A DNA stretch of 64,000 nucleotides from Parabacteroides sp. TM07-1AC. GTDB taxonomy: Bacteria; Bacteroidota; Bacteroidia; Bacteroidales; Tannerellaceae. Of this stretch, positions 18,690 to 26,249 are shown piece after piece; within the stretch, counting starts at the first letter, position 1, and each line of letters begins with the position of its first letter. Under the pieces are notes generated by a model. The model saw nothing but the letters and a program-made list of their open reading frames with translations. It did not search any database and had not been told where the DNA came from. The stretch lies in the NCBI RefSeq assembly GCF_003480915.1, contig NZ_QUKD01000001.1, positions 186,001 to 250,000 of the forward strand, in the 5' to 3' direction. Position numbers and translations under genes: made by a program.

Positions 18690-19819
18690 TATAATCTATT
18701 GTTTAGTTGCTGTACCATGCCGCTTTTCCAGGTACCGAAGTCGCCGGCAATGATGTGGCGGCGTGCCTCTTTTACCAGCCACAGGTAAAAAGCCAGGTTA
18801 TGGATAGAAGCGATCTGCAGACCCAGCATTTCGTTTGCCTTGATCAGGTGATGCAGATATGCTTTGCTGTAGAGCGTGTCGACTAGCGAATGACCGTCCG
18901 GATCGACAGGGGAGAAGTCGTCTTCCCATTTCTTGTTGCGCAGGTTGATCGTGCCATATTGCGTGAAGATCTGTCCGTTGCGTCCGTTACGGGTCGGCAT
19001 GATACAGTCGAACATATCTATACCACGTTCGATTCCCTCCAGCAGGTTGATCGGCGTACCGACTCCCATCAGGTAACGGGGTTTGTCTTTGGGTAATATT
19101 TCATTGACTACCTCGATCATTTCGTACATCTTCTCCGTCGGTTCGCCGACAGCCAGGCCACCGATGGCGTTTCCGTCAGCGCCTTTCTTTGCCACATTTT
19201 CTGCCGCTTGACGGCGCAGGTCAGGATACACGCAACCTTGTACGATGGGGAAGAGGCATTGCCCGTAGCCATATTTCGGTTCGGTAGAGTTGAAGCGTTC
19301 GAAACAACGGTCCAGCCAACGTTCGGTCAGTCCCAAAGATTTTTTTGCATAATCGTAATCCGCGTCTCCCGGGCAGCATTCATCGAAAGCCATAATGATA
19401 TCGGCACCGATGATGCGTTGGATATCCATTACTTTTTCCGGGGTGAAGAGGTGTTTCGAACCGTCGATATGCGAACGGAATTCGGCTCCTTCCTCATGCA
19501 ATTTGCGATTGTCGGAAAGCGAGAACACCTGGAAACCTCCGCTATCGGTCAGGATAGGCCGGTCCCATGTATTGAATTTGTGCAATCCGCCAGCTTTTTC
19601 CAGGATTTCAAGACCCGGACGCAGGTAAAGATGATAGGTGTTACCGAGGATGATCTGGGCATTGATATCCTCTTTCAACTCGGTCATGTGGACGCCTTTC
19701 ACTGTGCCTTGTGTTCCGACAGGCATAAAAATGGGCGTCTCGATTACCCCGTGATCGGTAGTAATCAAGCCCGCCCTTGCATTTGTTTTAGTATCGTTGT
19801 GTTGTAATTCGAATTTCAT
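18689..19819 (-). CDS. tgt: tRNA-guanine transglycosylase
   Basis: This 376-residue TIM-barrel enzyme swaps guanine-34 for preQ1 in GUN-anticodon tRNAs. Catalytic-face motifs are present: LTDSGGFQVFSL, MAFDECCPG, GGLAVGEP, LMGVGTP and FDCIMPTRNGRNG. Oddly, the zinc site of bacterial Tgt, CxCxxC after a DP pair, reads DPDGHSLVD here, so the three Cys positions are Gly309, Ser311 and Asp314, while the following SKAYLHHL and the His at 340 are kept. The length is normal, and nothing else suggests decay. I recall the same in other Bacteroidetes orthologues but could not check. A -7 element TATCTTTG lies upstream; lptF/G follows. Confidence 0.94.
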   Translation of the reverse strand: MKFELQHNDTKTNARAGLITTDHGVIETPIFMPVGTQGTVKGVHMTELKEDINAQIILGNTYHLYLRPGLEILEKAGGLHKFNTWDRPILTDSGGFQVFSLSDNRKLHEEGAEFRSHIDGSKHLFTPEKVMDIQRIIGADIIMAFDECCPGDADYDYAKKSLGLTERWLDRCFERFNSTEPKYGYGQCLFPIVQGCVYPDLRRQAAENVAKKGADGNAIGGLAVGEPTEKMYEMIEVVNEILPKDKPRYLMGVGTPINLLEGIERGIDMFDCIMPTRNGRNGQIFTQYGTINLRNKKWEDDFSPVDPDGHSLVDTLYSKAYLHHLIKANEMLGLQIASIHNLAFYLWLVKEARRHIIAGDFGTWKSGMVQQLNNRL

Positions 19820-19840
19820 TACTTATCTTCGCTTTGGGCG

Positions 19841-19848
19841 CAAAGATA
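19841..19848 (-). promoter_or_regulatory. -7 promoter element for tgt-lptF/G
   Basis: The minus strand reads TATCTTTG, 21 bases upstream of the tgt start, in the 40-base gap behind the polyferredoxin gene. Confidence 0.6.
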
Positions 19849-19859
19849 GTATTTTTCTA

Positions 19860-21467
19860 TCAGAATCCGAAGTCATCGACTTCTACGTTTTTGACTTCTT
19901 CCTCTTCCGGTAAAACAATGGTCTGATGCACTACATTCGACTTCACGATAATAGCCCGCATCGGACGCACCGGACAGATCGATTCGCATCCGCCACAACC
20001 TACACATAAGTCAGGATTTACCTGCGGAATGGTCAGTGTCCCTTCATAAGGCACCATGTGTACAGCCTGGGTCGGACAGTGTTCGGAGCAGGCTCCGCAG
20101 TCGGTTCCTTCCGTCTTCACAATACACCGGTTGATAAAGAAAGTTGCAATACCCACCTGCAACGATTTCTTTTCTTCCACCGTGATAGGCTGAATAGCCC
20201 CAGCCGGACAAACTTCCGAGCATATCGTACACTCATAATTACAATAACTGCTGATGTAAGCCATACGTGGCTTCAACAGATAATCGAAACCATATTCCAG
20301 TCCGGCAGGACGTAATACTTGGCTCGGACATTTCACGACGCAGATATGGCATCCCGTACATTTGTCTTTGAAACGTTCCAGGCTCAATGATCCGGGAGGG
20401 GTGATGGGCGGCCATTTTTTACGTCCTTTTCTCTTTCCATGACCATTTCCATTTCCGTGTCCTTCGCATTGTTCGACACCTTCCGCGATAGCCGATACGA
20501 TTGGCAGCGTGGCTGCAACAGTTGCTCCGGTTGCCAGGAAAGTACGACGGCTGTTTACTGCCGGTTGCTGTTCCATTTTCATAGCAACTTCAGTAATCGC
20601 TTTCTCTTCTTTCCGGAAAGGAGGGTTGAAACGATATTGCAGACCACCTTTGGAACAAGAAGAAACGCAGTTGAAACAATCCACGCAACGAGAAGTATCG
20701 ACAGTCAGATTCTTGGCGTCGATCGCTTCTGCTTTGCAGGTATGTTCACAGTTTCCGCAATGGGTACAAGCCCCTTTATCGAATGATATACGGAAGAATG
20801 AATAACGTGACACCAGACTAAGCAATGCACCTACCGGGCATAATGAGTTACAAAACAAACGTCCGCGGAAAATAACCAAAACGGCAAAAACAACCAGAGC
20901 CACAATACCGGATACCAGGCCGGCAATACTTACCGTGCTGATCGTTACGTGGAACAATGAATAGTTATCCATTTTCATCAGCCAGTCGGCCAATACATTG
21001 TTCCCCCACATAACAGAAGGGCGGAACAGGTTTGCCGCAATGCGTCCGAAGTTACTATACGGATCGAGCAACAGGCATAAACCGGAGAATCCCAGTAGGG
21101 CAGTTATCGCAGTGGCCGCCAGCAACACATATCGTACCCAGTTCAATGGCTTATGATATTTAAATCGCCGTACTCCTTTTTTCTTCTTTTTCCCTATGCA
21201 GAACAGGCGGTTGATGATATCCTGGAAAACTCCCGCAGGACATAATACTGAACAGTAAATACGTCCGAATACCAATGTCAGGAGAAGCAATACGGCTACA
21301 ATCCCGAACATACCCGCAAGGATAGCCGGCAATAACTGTGCATGCAGTAATCTGTGTACGCCGACCGGCATCTTATTCGTGAAGTCCAGAAAGAAAAGAA
21401 GTATAGGTATAAAAAACAGGGCTGCGAGGAGTACCCGCAGTCCTTTTAAGTAATTAGGTCGCTTCAT
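19860..21467 (-). CDS. Membrane polyferredoxin, NapH-like plus NapG-like halves
   Basis: This 535-residue protein looks like two electron carriers in series. Residues 1-220 are a NapH/CcoG-like membrane part with four or five helices and two CxxxCP motifs (YCSVLCP near 71, FCNSLCP near 206). Residues 234-275 carry two ferredoxin-type clusters (CTHCGNCEHTC, CVDCFNCVSSC). An internal twin-arginine-like segment, SRRTFLATGATVAATLP, follows at 306-322. Residues 350-535 carry further Cys motifs (CTGCHICVVKC, CTICSEVC, CGACSEHC, CVGCGGCESIC). It probably passes electrons between the quinone pool and a periplasmic partner. The DUF362 gene lies one base upstream and is a likely partner. The redox reaction is unknown. 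Confidence 0.85.
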   Translation of the reverse strand: MKRPNYLKGLRVLLAALFFIPILLFFLDFTNKMPVGVHRLLHAQLLPAILAGMFGIVAVLLLLTLVFGRIYCSVLCPAGVFQDIINRLFCIGKKKKKGVRRFKYHKPLNWVRYVLLAATAITALLGFSGLCLLLDPYSNFGRIAANLFRPSVMWGNNVLADWLMKMDNYSLFHVTISTVSIAGLVSGIVALVVFAVLVIFRGRLFCNSLCPVGALLSLVSRYSFFRISFDKGACTHCGNCEHTCKAEAIDAKNLTVDTSRCVDCFNCVSSCSKGGLQYRFNPPFRKEEKAITEVAMKMEQQPAVNSRRTFLATGATVAATLPIVSAIAEGVEQCEGHGNGNGHGKRKGRKKWPPITPPGSLSLERFKDKCTGCHICVVKCPSQVLRPAGLEYGFDYLLKPRMAYISSYCNYECTICSEVCPAGAIQPITVEEKKSLQVGIATFFINRCIVKTEGTDCGACSEHCPTQAVHMVPYEGTLTIPQVNPDLCVGCGGCESICPVRPMRAIIVKSNVVHQTIVLPEEEEVKNVEVDDFGF

Positions 21468-22400
21468 TTATATTTTAATACGTTTGATATTGATTTTCTT
21501 CAAATCCGTTGATCCCAGTTTAAGCTCTTCGCCTTTACCGATATGGCTTACTGCTTCCATGTCCAGTTTCTTTACCTGGTTGAATAAAGCGAGGGCTGCC
21601 GTGTCGATTGCAACGATGTTAGGAGATACGATTATTGATTTCAATGTCGCTACATCGGCTGCACTTTTACCCTGCGGCCCGTTCTGATGCATCATCCGGT
21701 AAGCATCCACGATATTCAGAACCGGTTTCTTTTGCCAGGTACAGATGTCGGCGATACATTGCTGCAAGTCGTTCTGATGGAAGAAACGACGGTCCCATAC
21801 GATCCCCATGTAATTCTTCATGGCACAGGAAAGTTTTGCCCCGCCATGATTCTTCAGGATAGGCACATTGATCCAGGCGTCCGCTTCGATCAGTGCTTCG
21901 TGTATCTTGGCAGACTTTACTTTTACTCCGTTGGGGATGGATACTTCTTTGAAATATTTCTCATCGTTGCCAGGCATGATGATACCTCCGGCTTCTTTTA
22001 CGGCAGCAGCTATACCACTGCTCTCATAACATTTCTGCCAATTATCGCAGGTATGGTCGAAAACAGTTACTTTCTCTGCTCCGGCTGCCAGGCATTTTTT
22101 CACCAATGCTTTGATAAGCTGCGGGTTGGTATTTCCTGCCAGTTCCGGTGTACGGTCCCATCCGATATTCGGTTTGATAACCACTTTTTGCCCTTTCTTG
22201 ATGTAATTACCGATTCCCCCCAGGGTTTCCAATGCTTTATCGAGCATCGCCTCAGGTTCGCCACCCATCACAGCTACCATTTCGGGAGCCTGCTCTACTG
22301 CCATGGTGTTGGTCGACAATGCTGCTTGCAGCCCTTTAAAGTCTATGGATAATGCGGCACCAGCTACTACACTGGTCTTTAAGAAATCACGACGTTTCAT
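21468..22400 (-). CDS. DUF362 protein with Tat-type signal
   Basis: This 310-residue protein opens MKRRDFLKTSVVAGAALSI, a twin-arginine signal that suggests export of a folded, cofactor-bearing protein. The body is DUF362-like: VVIKPNIGWDR, VFDHTCDNW, ILKNHGGAKLSCAMKNYMGIVWDR and NIVDAYRMMHQNGPQG. Such proteins often sit beside ferredoxins and may themselves hold iron-sulfur clusters. It is the first gene of a two-gene unit with the polyferredoxin, separated by no spacer. The reaction is unknown. The -7 element TACCTTTG lies 40 bases upstream. Confidence 0.82.
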   Translation of the reverse strand: MKRRDFLKTSVVAGAALSIDFKGLQAALSTNTMAVEQAPEMVAVMGGEPEAMLDKALETLGGIGNYIKKGQKVVIKPNIGWDRTPELAGNTNPQLIKALVKKCLAAGAEKVTVFDHTCDNWQKCYESSGIAAAVKEAGGIIMPGNDEKYFKEVSIPNGVKVKSAKIHEALIEADAWINVPILKNHGGAKLSCAMKNYMGIVWDRRFFHQNDLQQCIADICTWQKKPVLNIVDAYRMMHQNGPQGKSAADVATLKSIIVSPNIVAIDTAALALFNQVKKLDMEAVSHIGKGEELKLGSTDLKKINIKRIKI

Positions 22401-22439
22401 TTTGTTGTAATTGGTTATTAGAATTGTTTATAGATGTAA

Positions 22440-22476
22440 CAAAGGTAGTAATTCTCTGAATTATAGTGTATCTTTG
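22440..22476. promoter_or_regulatory. Back-to-back promoters for DUF362 and the divergent gene
   Basis: The minus strand has TACCTTTG at 22440-22447, facing the DUF362 gene. The plus strand has TATCTTTG at 22469-22476, facing the gene at 22498. The two -7 elements are only 21 bp apart, so each promoter's upstream region overlaps the other's and they may compete or be coregulated. Confidence 0.6.
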
Positions 22477-22497
22477 CCCGTAAAAAATATTAATTTA

Positions 22498-23295
22498 ATG
22501 GAATTATATGCTTATATATCACTGCATTCCTTTGTCGAAGGATGCGTGGTAACTACCGGGGAACCGGCACTTACTTTACAGGCTGATAATTTATTATATA
22601 CCGTTCCTCAGGAAGAATATCAATATGGATTGTCGCTGCTCCGGAAGGCGATAGGAGAGTATGAAATACAAAAAGGAATTCCGGCAGAAGAGAGTAAACA
22701 GGCTATTCCTTTTTTTCGTGAGAAGCGTCGTATGCTGATCGGGCCGGAAATGGATATTTATAAATTGTCTTTCTATGAAAATGAAACCGAACTCCCGGAA
22801 AAGGTAAAGTCCGCTAAACAACCCTACCTGCGTTTGTCTTTCGATTATGAGCAACAGGCGGAACATTGCCTTTTCGAAAACATGTTCCTGGTTCGTTGTA
22901 AATACGATGAAAGACAGGTACTCGATAACTTTATTACGCAAATGGAGCGTGAATACGATAAGTTCTTTTTCGATGATGAACACAGCGGCTTTACATCCGA
23001 TTCCCGTTTCTTCTCGCTTTTATGTAATGCTTGTCTGGAAGTAAAGGAACCGTCGTGTGCACCGGAAAAAGAATGGCGTTTGGCGGTCCTTCGTAGTCCG
23101 GTCGATGCCGGTTACCGGTATGAGAACGGGCAACTGAGACCTTTCGTTCCCATTTCTTTGCCGCTGAATGTTATCCGTAAAGTCACTTTACTCGACAGTG
23201 AAAAAGAAGAATTGAACTTTAGTGCCCTTGCCGGTTTTATGCAACGCATCGGTTTGTCGCCGGAACGTTACCTGGAAGGATTGCTGGAAGAATAA
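22498..23295 (+). CDS. Conserved-looking protein of unknown function
   Basis: This 265-residue soluble protein is not one I recognise. It has no signal peptide or membrane helix. The C-terminal part (EKEWRLAVLRSPVDAG, FVPISLPLNVIRKVTLLD) faintly resembles DUF2971 proteins, but the N-terminal hallmarks of that family are not seen. The open frame continues upstream to 22411, but the -7 element TATCTTTG at 22469-22476 lies inside that extension, so the ATG at 22498 (MELYAYISLHSF) is the better start. It is transcribed alone and closed by a strong terminator. Confidence 0.75.
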   Translation: MELYAYISLHSFVEGCVVTTGEPALTLQADNLLYTVPQEEYQYGLSLLRKAIGEYEIQKGIPAEESKQAIPFFREKRRMLIGPEMDIYKLSFYENETELPEKVKSAKQPYLRLSFDYEQQAEHCLFENMFLVRCKYDERQVLDNFITQMEREYDKFFFDDEHSGFTSDSRFFSLLCNACLEVKEPSCAPEKEWRLAVLRSPVDAGYRYENGQLRPFVPISLPLNVIRKVTLLDSEKEELNFSALAGFMQRIGLSPERYLEGLLEE

Positions 23296-23324
23296 ATAAT
23301 TCATATTTACATTTTGCTATTTTA

Positions 23325-23374
23325 TCTCCTTAGCCAGTCTTCTGCATGAAGGCTTGGTTAAGGAGATCTTTTTT
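23325..23374 (+). terminator. Intrinsic terminator before the integrase region
   Basis: The arms ctccttagccagtcttc and gaaggcttggttaaggag (23327-23365) pair with few mismatches and are followed by atctttttt. Confidence 0.85.
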
Positions 23375-23599
23375 ATGCGTTTCTCCCGACGTTCAGTAAA
23401 TACAGAAAGATAACCTGAAAGCTGAACTGATAAATTTTTGTTCTTATCAGCTGATGACCTGCCAGGTAATTAAAGAACCTGTTAGCCTTTACCACTGAAA
23501 GACAAACATATTGTCATTATATATTGAGTCCTGTTTTTTCTCATTGTAGAGATAAAAAGGGAAGATTTCGATCCGTTTTCTTACCCGAAGAGACCATTT

Positions 23600-23780
23600 C
23601 CTGCTTTTACCTGCCGGTGTATTCCCGTCACCCGGCAGGTAATTTTATTTATCTGCCGGGTAAATCACTGTCAGCTGCCGGGAAAAATAAATTATGAGCC
23701 GGGTGAAGAGAACTATGACCGTGCAAAAAAGGTTTATAGGGGAAGAAATGGGAGCGGAACAGGGTGAAATTACCCTGAAA
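23600..23780. repeat. Cluster of CTGCCGGG-type hairpins upstream of the integrase
   Basis: The pair acccggcag/ctgccgggt (23630-23661) forms a hairpin with a 14-base AT-rich loop. Further copies of ctgccgg lie near 23611 and 23674, a partial one (gccggg) at 23698, and a separate palindrome cagggt/accctg at 23760-23777. The whole gap 23375-23890 contains no gene I trust. The cluster may be recombinase binding sites, decayed element ends or transcript structure. Confidence 0.65.
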
Positions 23781-23827
23781 GCGTTCTCCATGGAAAAAGT
23801 GATGTTACAAATAATGGAATAAAATGA

Positions 23828-23835
23828 TATATTTG
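23828..23835 (+). promoter_or_regulatory. -7 promoter element for the integrase gene
   Basis: The plus strand reads TATATTTG, 55 bases before the integrase ATG at 23891. Confidence 0.55.
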
Positions 23836-23890
23836 ATTTTAATTCCTGTAAAAGTATAACATTTTGATTTACTAATATAAACAATCATGT

Positions 23891-24874
23891 ATGGAAATAA
23901 CAAAAGAAAACAATCAGAAGAAAAAAGGGCTTTTTCTGCATGAATATGTCGGTCGACGGGCAGAAAGCAAGCGACTGATGGGAAAAGACAGTACGGCTGA
24001 TCTTTATCAGGCGGCCGGTCATCATTTCTTTGTCTTCTTGGGAAACAGAGATATTCGGGTCTGTGACGTAACGGCGACTCAGGTGAACGATTTTCAGGCT
24101 TACTTGCAGGCAAAAGGATTAAAGATCAATACGATCAACAGCTACCTGAGCAGTCTCCGGGCGATATACAATGCTGCTTTCGACGACAAACCGTTTAAAA
24201 GAAAACTGCATCCGTTCCACAAACTGAGACTGAAACGCGATATGACAGTCAAAAAGCCATTGTCGGACCAGCAGGTGAAAAAGATGGCGACAGCCGATTT
24301 TCGTGACCGTCCCGATCTGACCCTGGCAACGGATCTGGCACTCTTCAGCTTTATGGCGTATGGCATGCCTTTCGTAGACATGGTGCACTTGACGCGGAAG
24401 AATATCCATGGACAGGCTATCGTGTACAACCGGCATAAGACCGGTATAGAGATACGTGTCGAGATCACTTCCGGCATGTGGCAGATGATCCGTAAATATG
24501 AATCATCGGGCAGCGATTACCTTTTCCCTGTGATGTTTGCTTCGGCTACTCACCGTCAGTACAAGTCCATGCTGTCTGCTCATAACGAAACGTTGAAACA
24601 GGTGGGTCAGCTATTAGGTATTCATAATAACCTTACCTCGTATGTGATGCGTTATACCTGGGCCTCCGAAGCCCGTCGGCTGCATGTGGATATCGCCGTG
24701 ATCAGCCAGGCATTAGGGCATACGAACGAAAAAACGACGCGTGGCTACTTCAACCGACTCGACCAGCCTGAACTCGATCAGGCGAATCAAAAGATAACGA
24801 GCCCGATTTGTAAAATACTGTCGGATAAGCAGAAACGCATAAATTGGCGGGGAATTGAAGGAACTTATTTATGA
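23891..24874 (+). CDS. Tyrosine recombinase, probable DNA invertase of the fimbrial switch
   Basis: This 327-residue site-specific recombinase has a SAM-like N-terminal DNA-binding domain (about 15-110) and a catalytic domain (125-300). Catalytic positions: Lys183, Arg254 in SYVMRYTWAS, His277 in LGHTNEKTT, and the nucleophile Tyr286 in RGYFNRLD. The usual first Arg, expected in an RGM-F-VDM context, is Tyr157 here (AYGMPFVDM); this may mark a subfamily or shift of the catalytic residue. The last codons and stop lie inside the left inverted repeat (24861-24880), so inversion leaves its C-terminus unchanged. Position and repeats make it the likely invertase of the adjacent promoter segment. 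It is not part of a larger integrative element that I can see. Confidence 0.9.
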   Translation: MEITKENNQKKKGLFLHEYVGRRAESKRLMGKDSTADLYQAAGHHFFVFLGNRDIRVCDVTATQVNDFQAYLQAKGLKINTINSYLSSLRAIYNAAFDDKPFKRKLHPFHKLRLKRDMTVKKPLSDQQVKKMATADFRDRPDLTLATDLALFSFMAYGMPFVDMVHLTRKNIHGQAIVYNRHKTGIEIRVEITSGMWQMIRKYESSGSDYLFPVMFASATHRQYKSMLSAHNETLKQVGQLLGIHNNLTSYVMRYTWASEARRLHVDIAVISQALGHTNEKTTRGYFNRLDQPELDQANQKITSPICKILSDKQKRINWRGIEGTYL

Positions 24875-24880
24875 AATAAG
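24861..24880. repeat. Left arm (L1) of the invertible segment
   Basis: The 20-base sequence gaacttatttatgaaataag is the exact reverse complement of 25281-25300. Its core CTTATTTATGAAATAAG (24864-24880) is itself a dyad with a central ATG, the form expected of a tyrosine recombinase crossover site. It overlaps the integrase stop codon (TGA at 24872-24874). Confidence 0.92.
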
Positions 24881-24886
24881 GGGTAG

Positions 24887-24903
24887 CTTATTTATGAAAT
24901 AAG
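24887..24903. repeat. Second, direct copy (L2) of the recombination-site core
   Basis: The core CTTATTTATGAAATAAG is repeated exactly 23 bp to the right of L1 in the same orientation. It could act as an alternative crossover partner for the right arm, or allow a 23-bp deletion with L1. Confidence 0.85.
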
Positions 24904-24968
24904 AACAATTACGAAATGAACATTGATTCTTATTCGCTTTTGTCTTAATACCTAATACTAGATGTCCA

Positions 24969-24976
24969 CAAAGGTA
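24969..24976 (-). promoter_or_regulatory. -7 promoter element inside the invertible segment
   Basis: The minus strand reads TACCTTTG, an exact fit to TAnnTTTG. The sequence about 20 bases upstream is T-rich but lacks a clear TTTG -33 element. As given, it fires towards the integrase 3' end. Confidence 0.7.
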
Positions 24977-25280
24977 AGAAGATTAGAAAAAATAAAGAAA
25001 AAATCATCGTACTTTTTATGTGTATAGGTAATAAAGAAAATCTGGTATTAGCGTTTTGTCTGTAATTTACAATTTTTTAGCCGGTAATAGCTTGTTTATA
25101 TTGAATTTGATAAAATGAGAATATAATCGGTCATCCCTTCTTGTGTTTTAACAGCTGTTATGTGAAAGTAACAGTGGATTTATACTCTTTTAAACACAAT
25201 TGAAAGATAAAATAAAAGAAAAACTATCCTATTGTCTTTCAGTCTTTCTTTCTCGGTGTGGCTTTTTCGGGCTGATAAAA

Positions 25281-25300
25281 CTTATTTCATAAATAAGTTC
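25281..25300. repeat. Right arm (R) of the invertible segment
   Basis: The sequence cttatttcataaataagttc is the exact reverse complement of 24861-24880. The core spans 25281-25297 and has a central CAT, that is, the opposite orientation to L1 and L2. It ends 22 bases before the HU-like start codon. Confidence 0.92.
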
Positions 25301-25322
25301 AAACAAAACAACACACATTAGT

Positions 25323-25616
25323 ATGAATAAAAGAACCCTTGAATCCAAAGTGTCCGCGAAATTGGGGATCCCTCAATACAAAGTGAACCTGTTCATCAAT
25401 ACGTTACTGGACTCCATAACGGAATCCCTGGAACAGAACGAAGAAGTCTCTATCCGTGGCTTTGGAACATTCCTGCCTAAAAGGCAAAAAACACGTCCCG
25501 TCCGCAATCCCCAAAATGGAGAACCCTGCATGCTGGAGCCTTCCGTCACCGTCAAATTCAGCGTAGGCAGCGACCTGAAAAAACGGCTGAATGAAGACAG
25601 CCATATCCAAAAGTAA
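25323..25616 (+). CDS. HU-family DNA-binding protein, first gene of the switched operon
   Basis: This 97-residue protein has the HU/IHF fold: a helical N-terminus (ESKVSAKLGIPQYKVNLFINTLLDSITESL), the signature VSIRGFGTFLPKRQK and an arm around RPVRNPQNGEP. The arm keeps the Arg-Asn-Pro turn that kinks DNA. Its start is 22 bases after the right recombination arm, so it is the first gene read when the switch is ON. It may be a nucleoid protein that affects inversion or the operon, but that is inference. The next gene follows after 30 bases. Confidence 0.9.
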   Translation: MNKRTLESKVSAKLGIPQYKVNLFINTLLDSITESLEQNEEVSIRGFGTFLPKRQKTRPVRNPQNGEPCMLEPSVTVKFSVGSDLKKRLNEDSHIQK

Positions 25617-25645
25617 ACAAGAATAATAACCAATAAAACAGCCAT

Positions 25646-26236
25646 ATGAAAAAGAATTTCCTTTTGCTGATTTTCAGCCTCCTGACCATTGGTCTTTCTG
25701 CACAAAACGAACTGTCGGAAAGCAAGGGTTCGGTTGCCGGTATCAAAACCAACCTTCCCTATTGGGGTACGGCTACATTTAACCTGGGTGCCGAAGTTCG
25801 CCTTGCCCGTCACTGGAGCCTGGAAGCGGAAGTCGGCCTGAATCCGTTCGACGGAAAGGAGAACGACGGCAGCTACGGCAAGTCCCTGAAACATCTGCGC
25901 GTTCATCCCGAACTGCGTTACTGGTTCTGCGAAACCTTCTACAAACATTTTATCGGACTGCATGTACCATACCTGTTGTACAACGTATCGGACATCAAGC
26001 TCCTGGGAACGGAGAACGAACGTCACCAGGGTTGGGGAGCCGGTGTGGGTATCAGCTACGGGTATTCCTGGATCCTTTCCAAGCACTGGAATATGGAAGC
26101 GACCGTCGGTGTGGGTTATCTCTACCTCGAATCGGATAAGTATCCCTGCACCAACTGCGGCAGCAAGATCGAGACCGTCAAGAAACATTATTTCGGTCCC
26201 ACCCAAGCGGCTGTCAGTCTGATTTATCAATTCTAA
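25646..26236 (+). CDS. Outer-membrane beta-barrel protein, DUF3575 family
   Basis: This 196-residue protein has a cleavable signal peptide (MKKNFLLLIFSLLTIGLSAQ) and a series of amphipathic strands ending in Phe (SLIYQF), as outer-membrane barrels do. Features of DUF3575 are GIKTNLPYWGTATFNLGAEV, WSLEAEVGLNPF and the Cys pair CTNC near residue 170. These proteins are regularly encoded next to DUF3868 and Mfa-type fimbrial genes in Bacteroidales. A role in fimbrial assembly or anchoring is likely but unproven. Confidence 0.85.
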   Translation: MKKNFLLLIFSLLTIGLSAQNELSESKGSVAGIKTNLPYWGTATFNLGAEVRLARHWSLEAEVGLNPFDGKENDGSYGKSLKHLRVHPELRYWFCETFYKHFIGLHVPYLLYNVSDIKLLGTENERHQGWGAGVGISYGYSWILSKHWNMEATVGVGYLYLESDKYPCTNCGSKIETVKKHYFGPTQAAVSLIYQF

Positions 26237-26249
26237 AATCTGAAAACGT

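Larger units (their letters stand above)
24881..25280. promoter_or_regulatory. Invertible promoter segment (phase switch), OFF orientation as given
   Basis: This 400-bp AT-rich segment is bounded by perfect inverted repeats. The only full match to TAnnTTTG is on the minus strand (TACCTTTG, 24969-24976), reading towards the integrase and away from the fimbrial genes. Inverting between the outer arms would place it at about 25185-25192 on the plus strand, about 130 bases before the HU-like start codon. No full plus-strand -7 match was found in the present orientation. This is the architecture of Bacteroides invertible promoters for surface structures. Switching itself is inferred. Confidence 0.82.

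Noticed and set aside
19208..19807. A 199-codon plus-strand open frame opposite tgt
   Set aside because: Shadow of tgt; no family features.
23694..23822. A 42-codon open frame starting MSRVKRTMTVQKRF upstream of the integrase
   Set aside because: It overlaps hairpins, has no promoter or coding bias that I can see, and ends just before the integrase promoter. Possible but unsupported.
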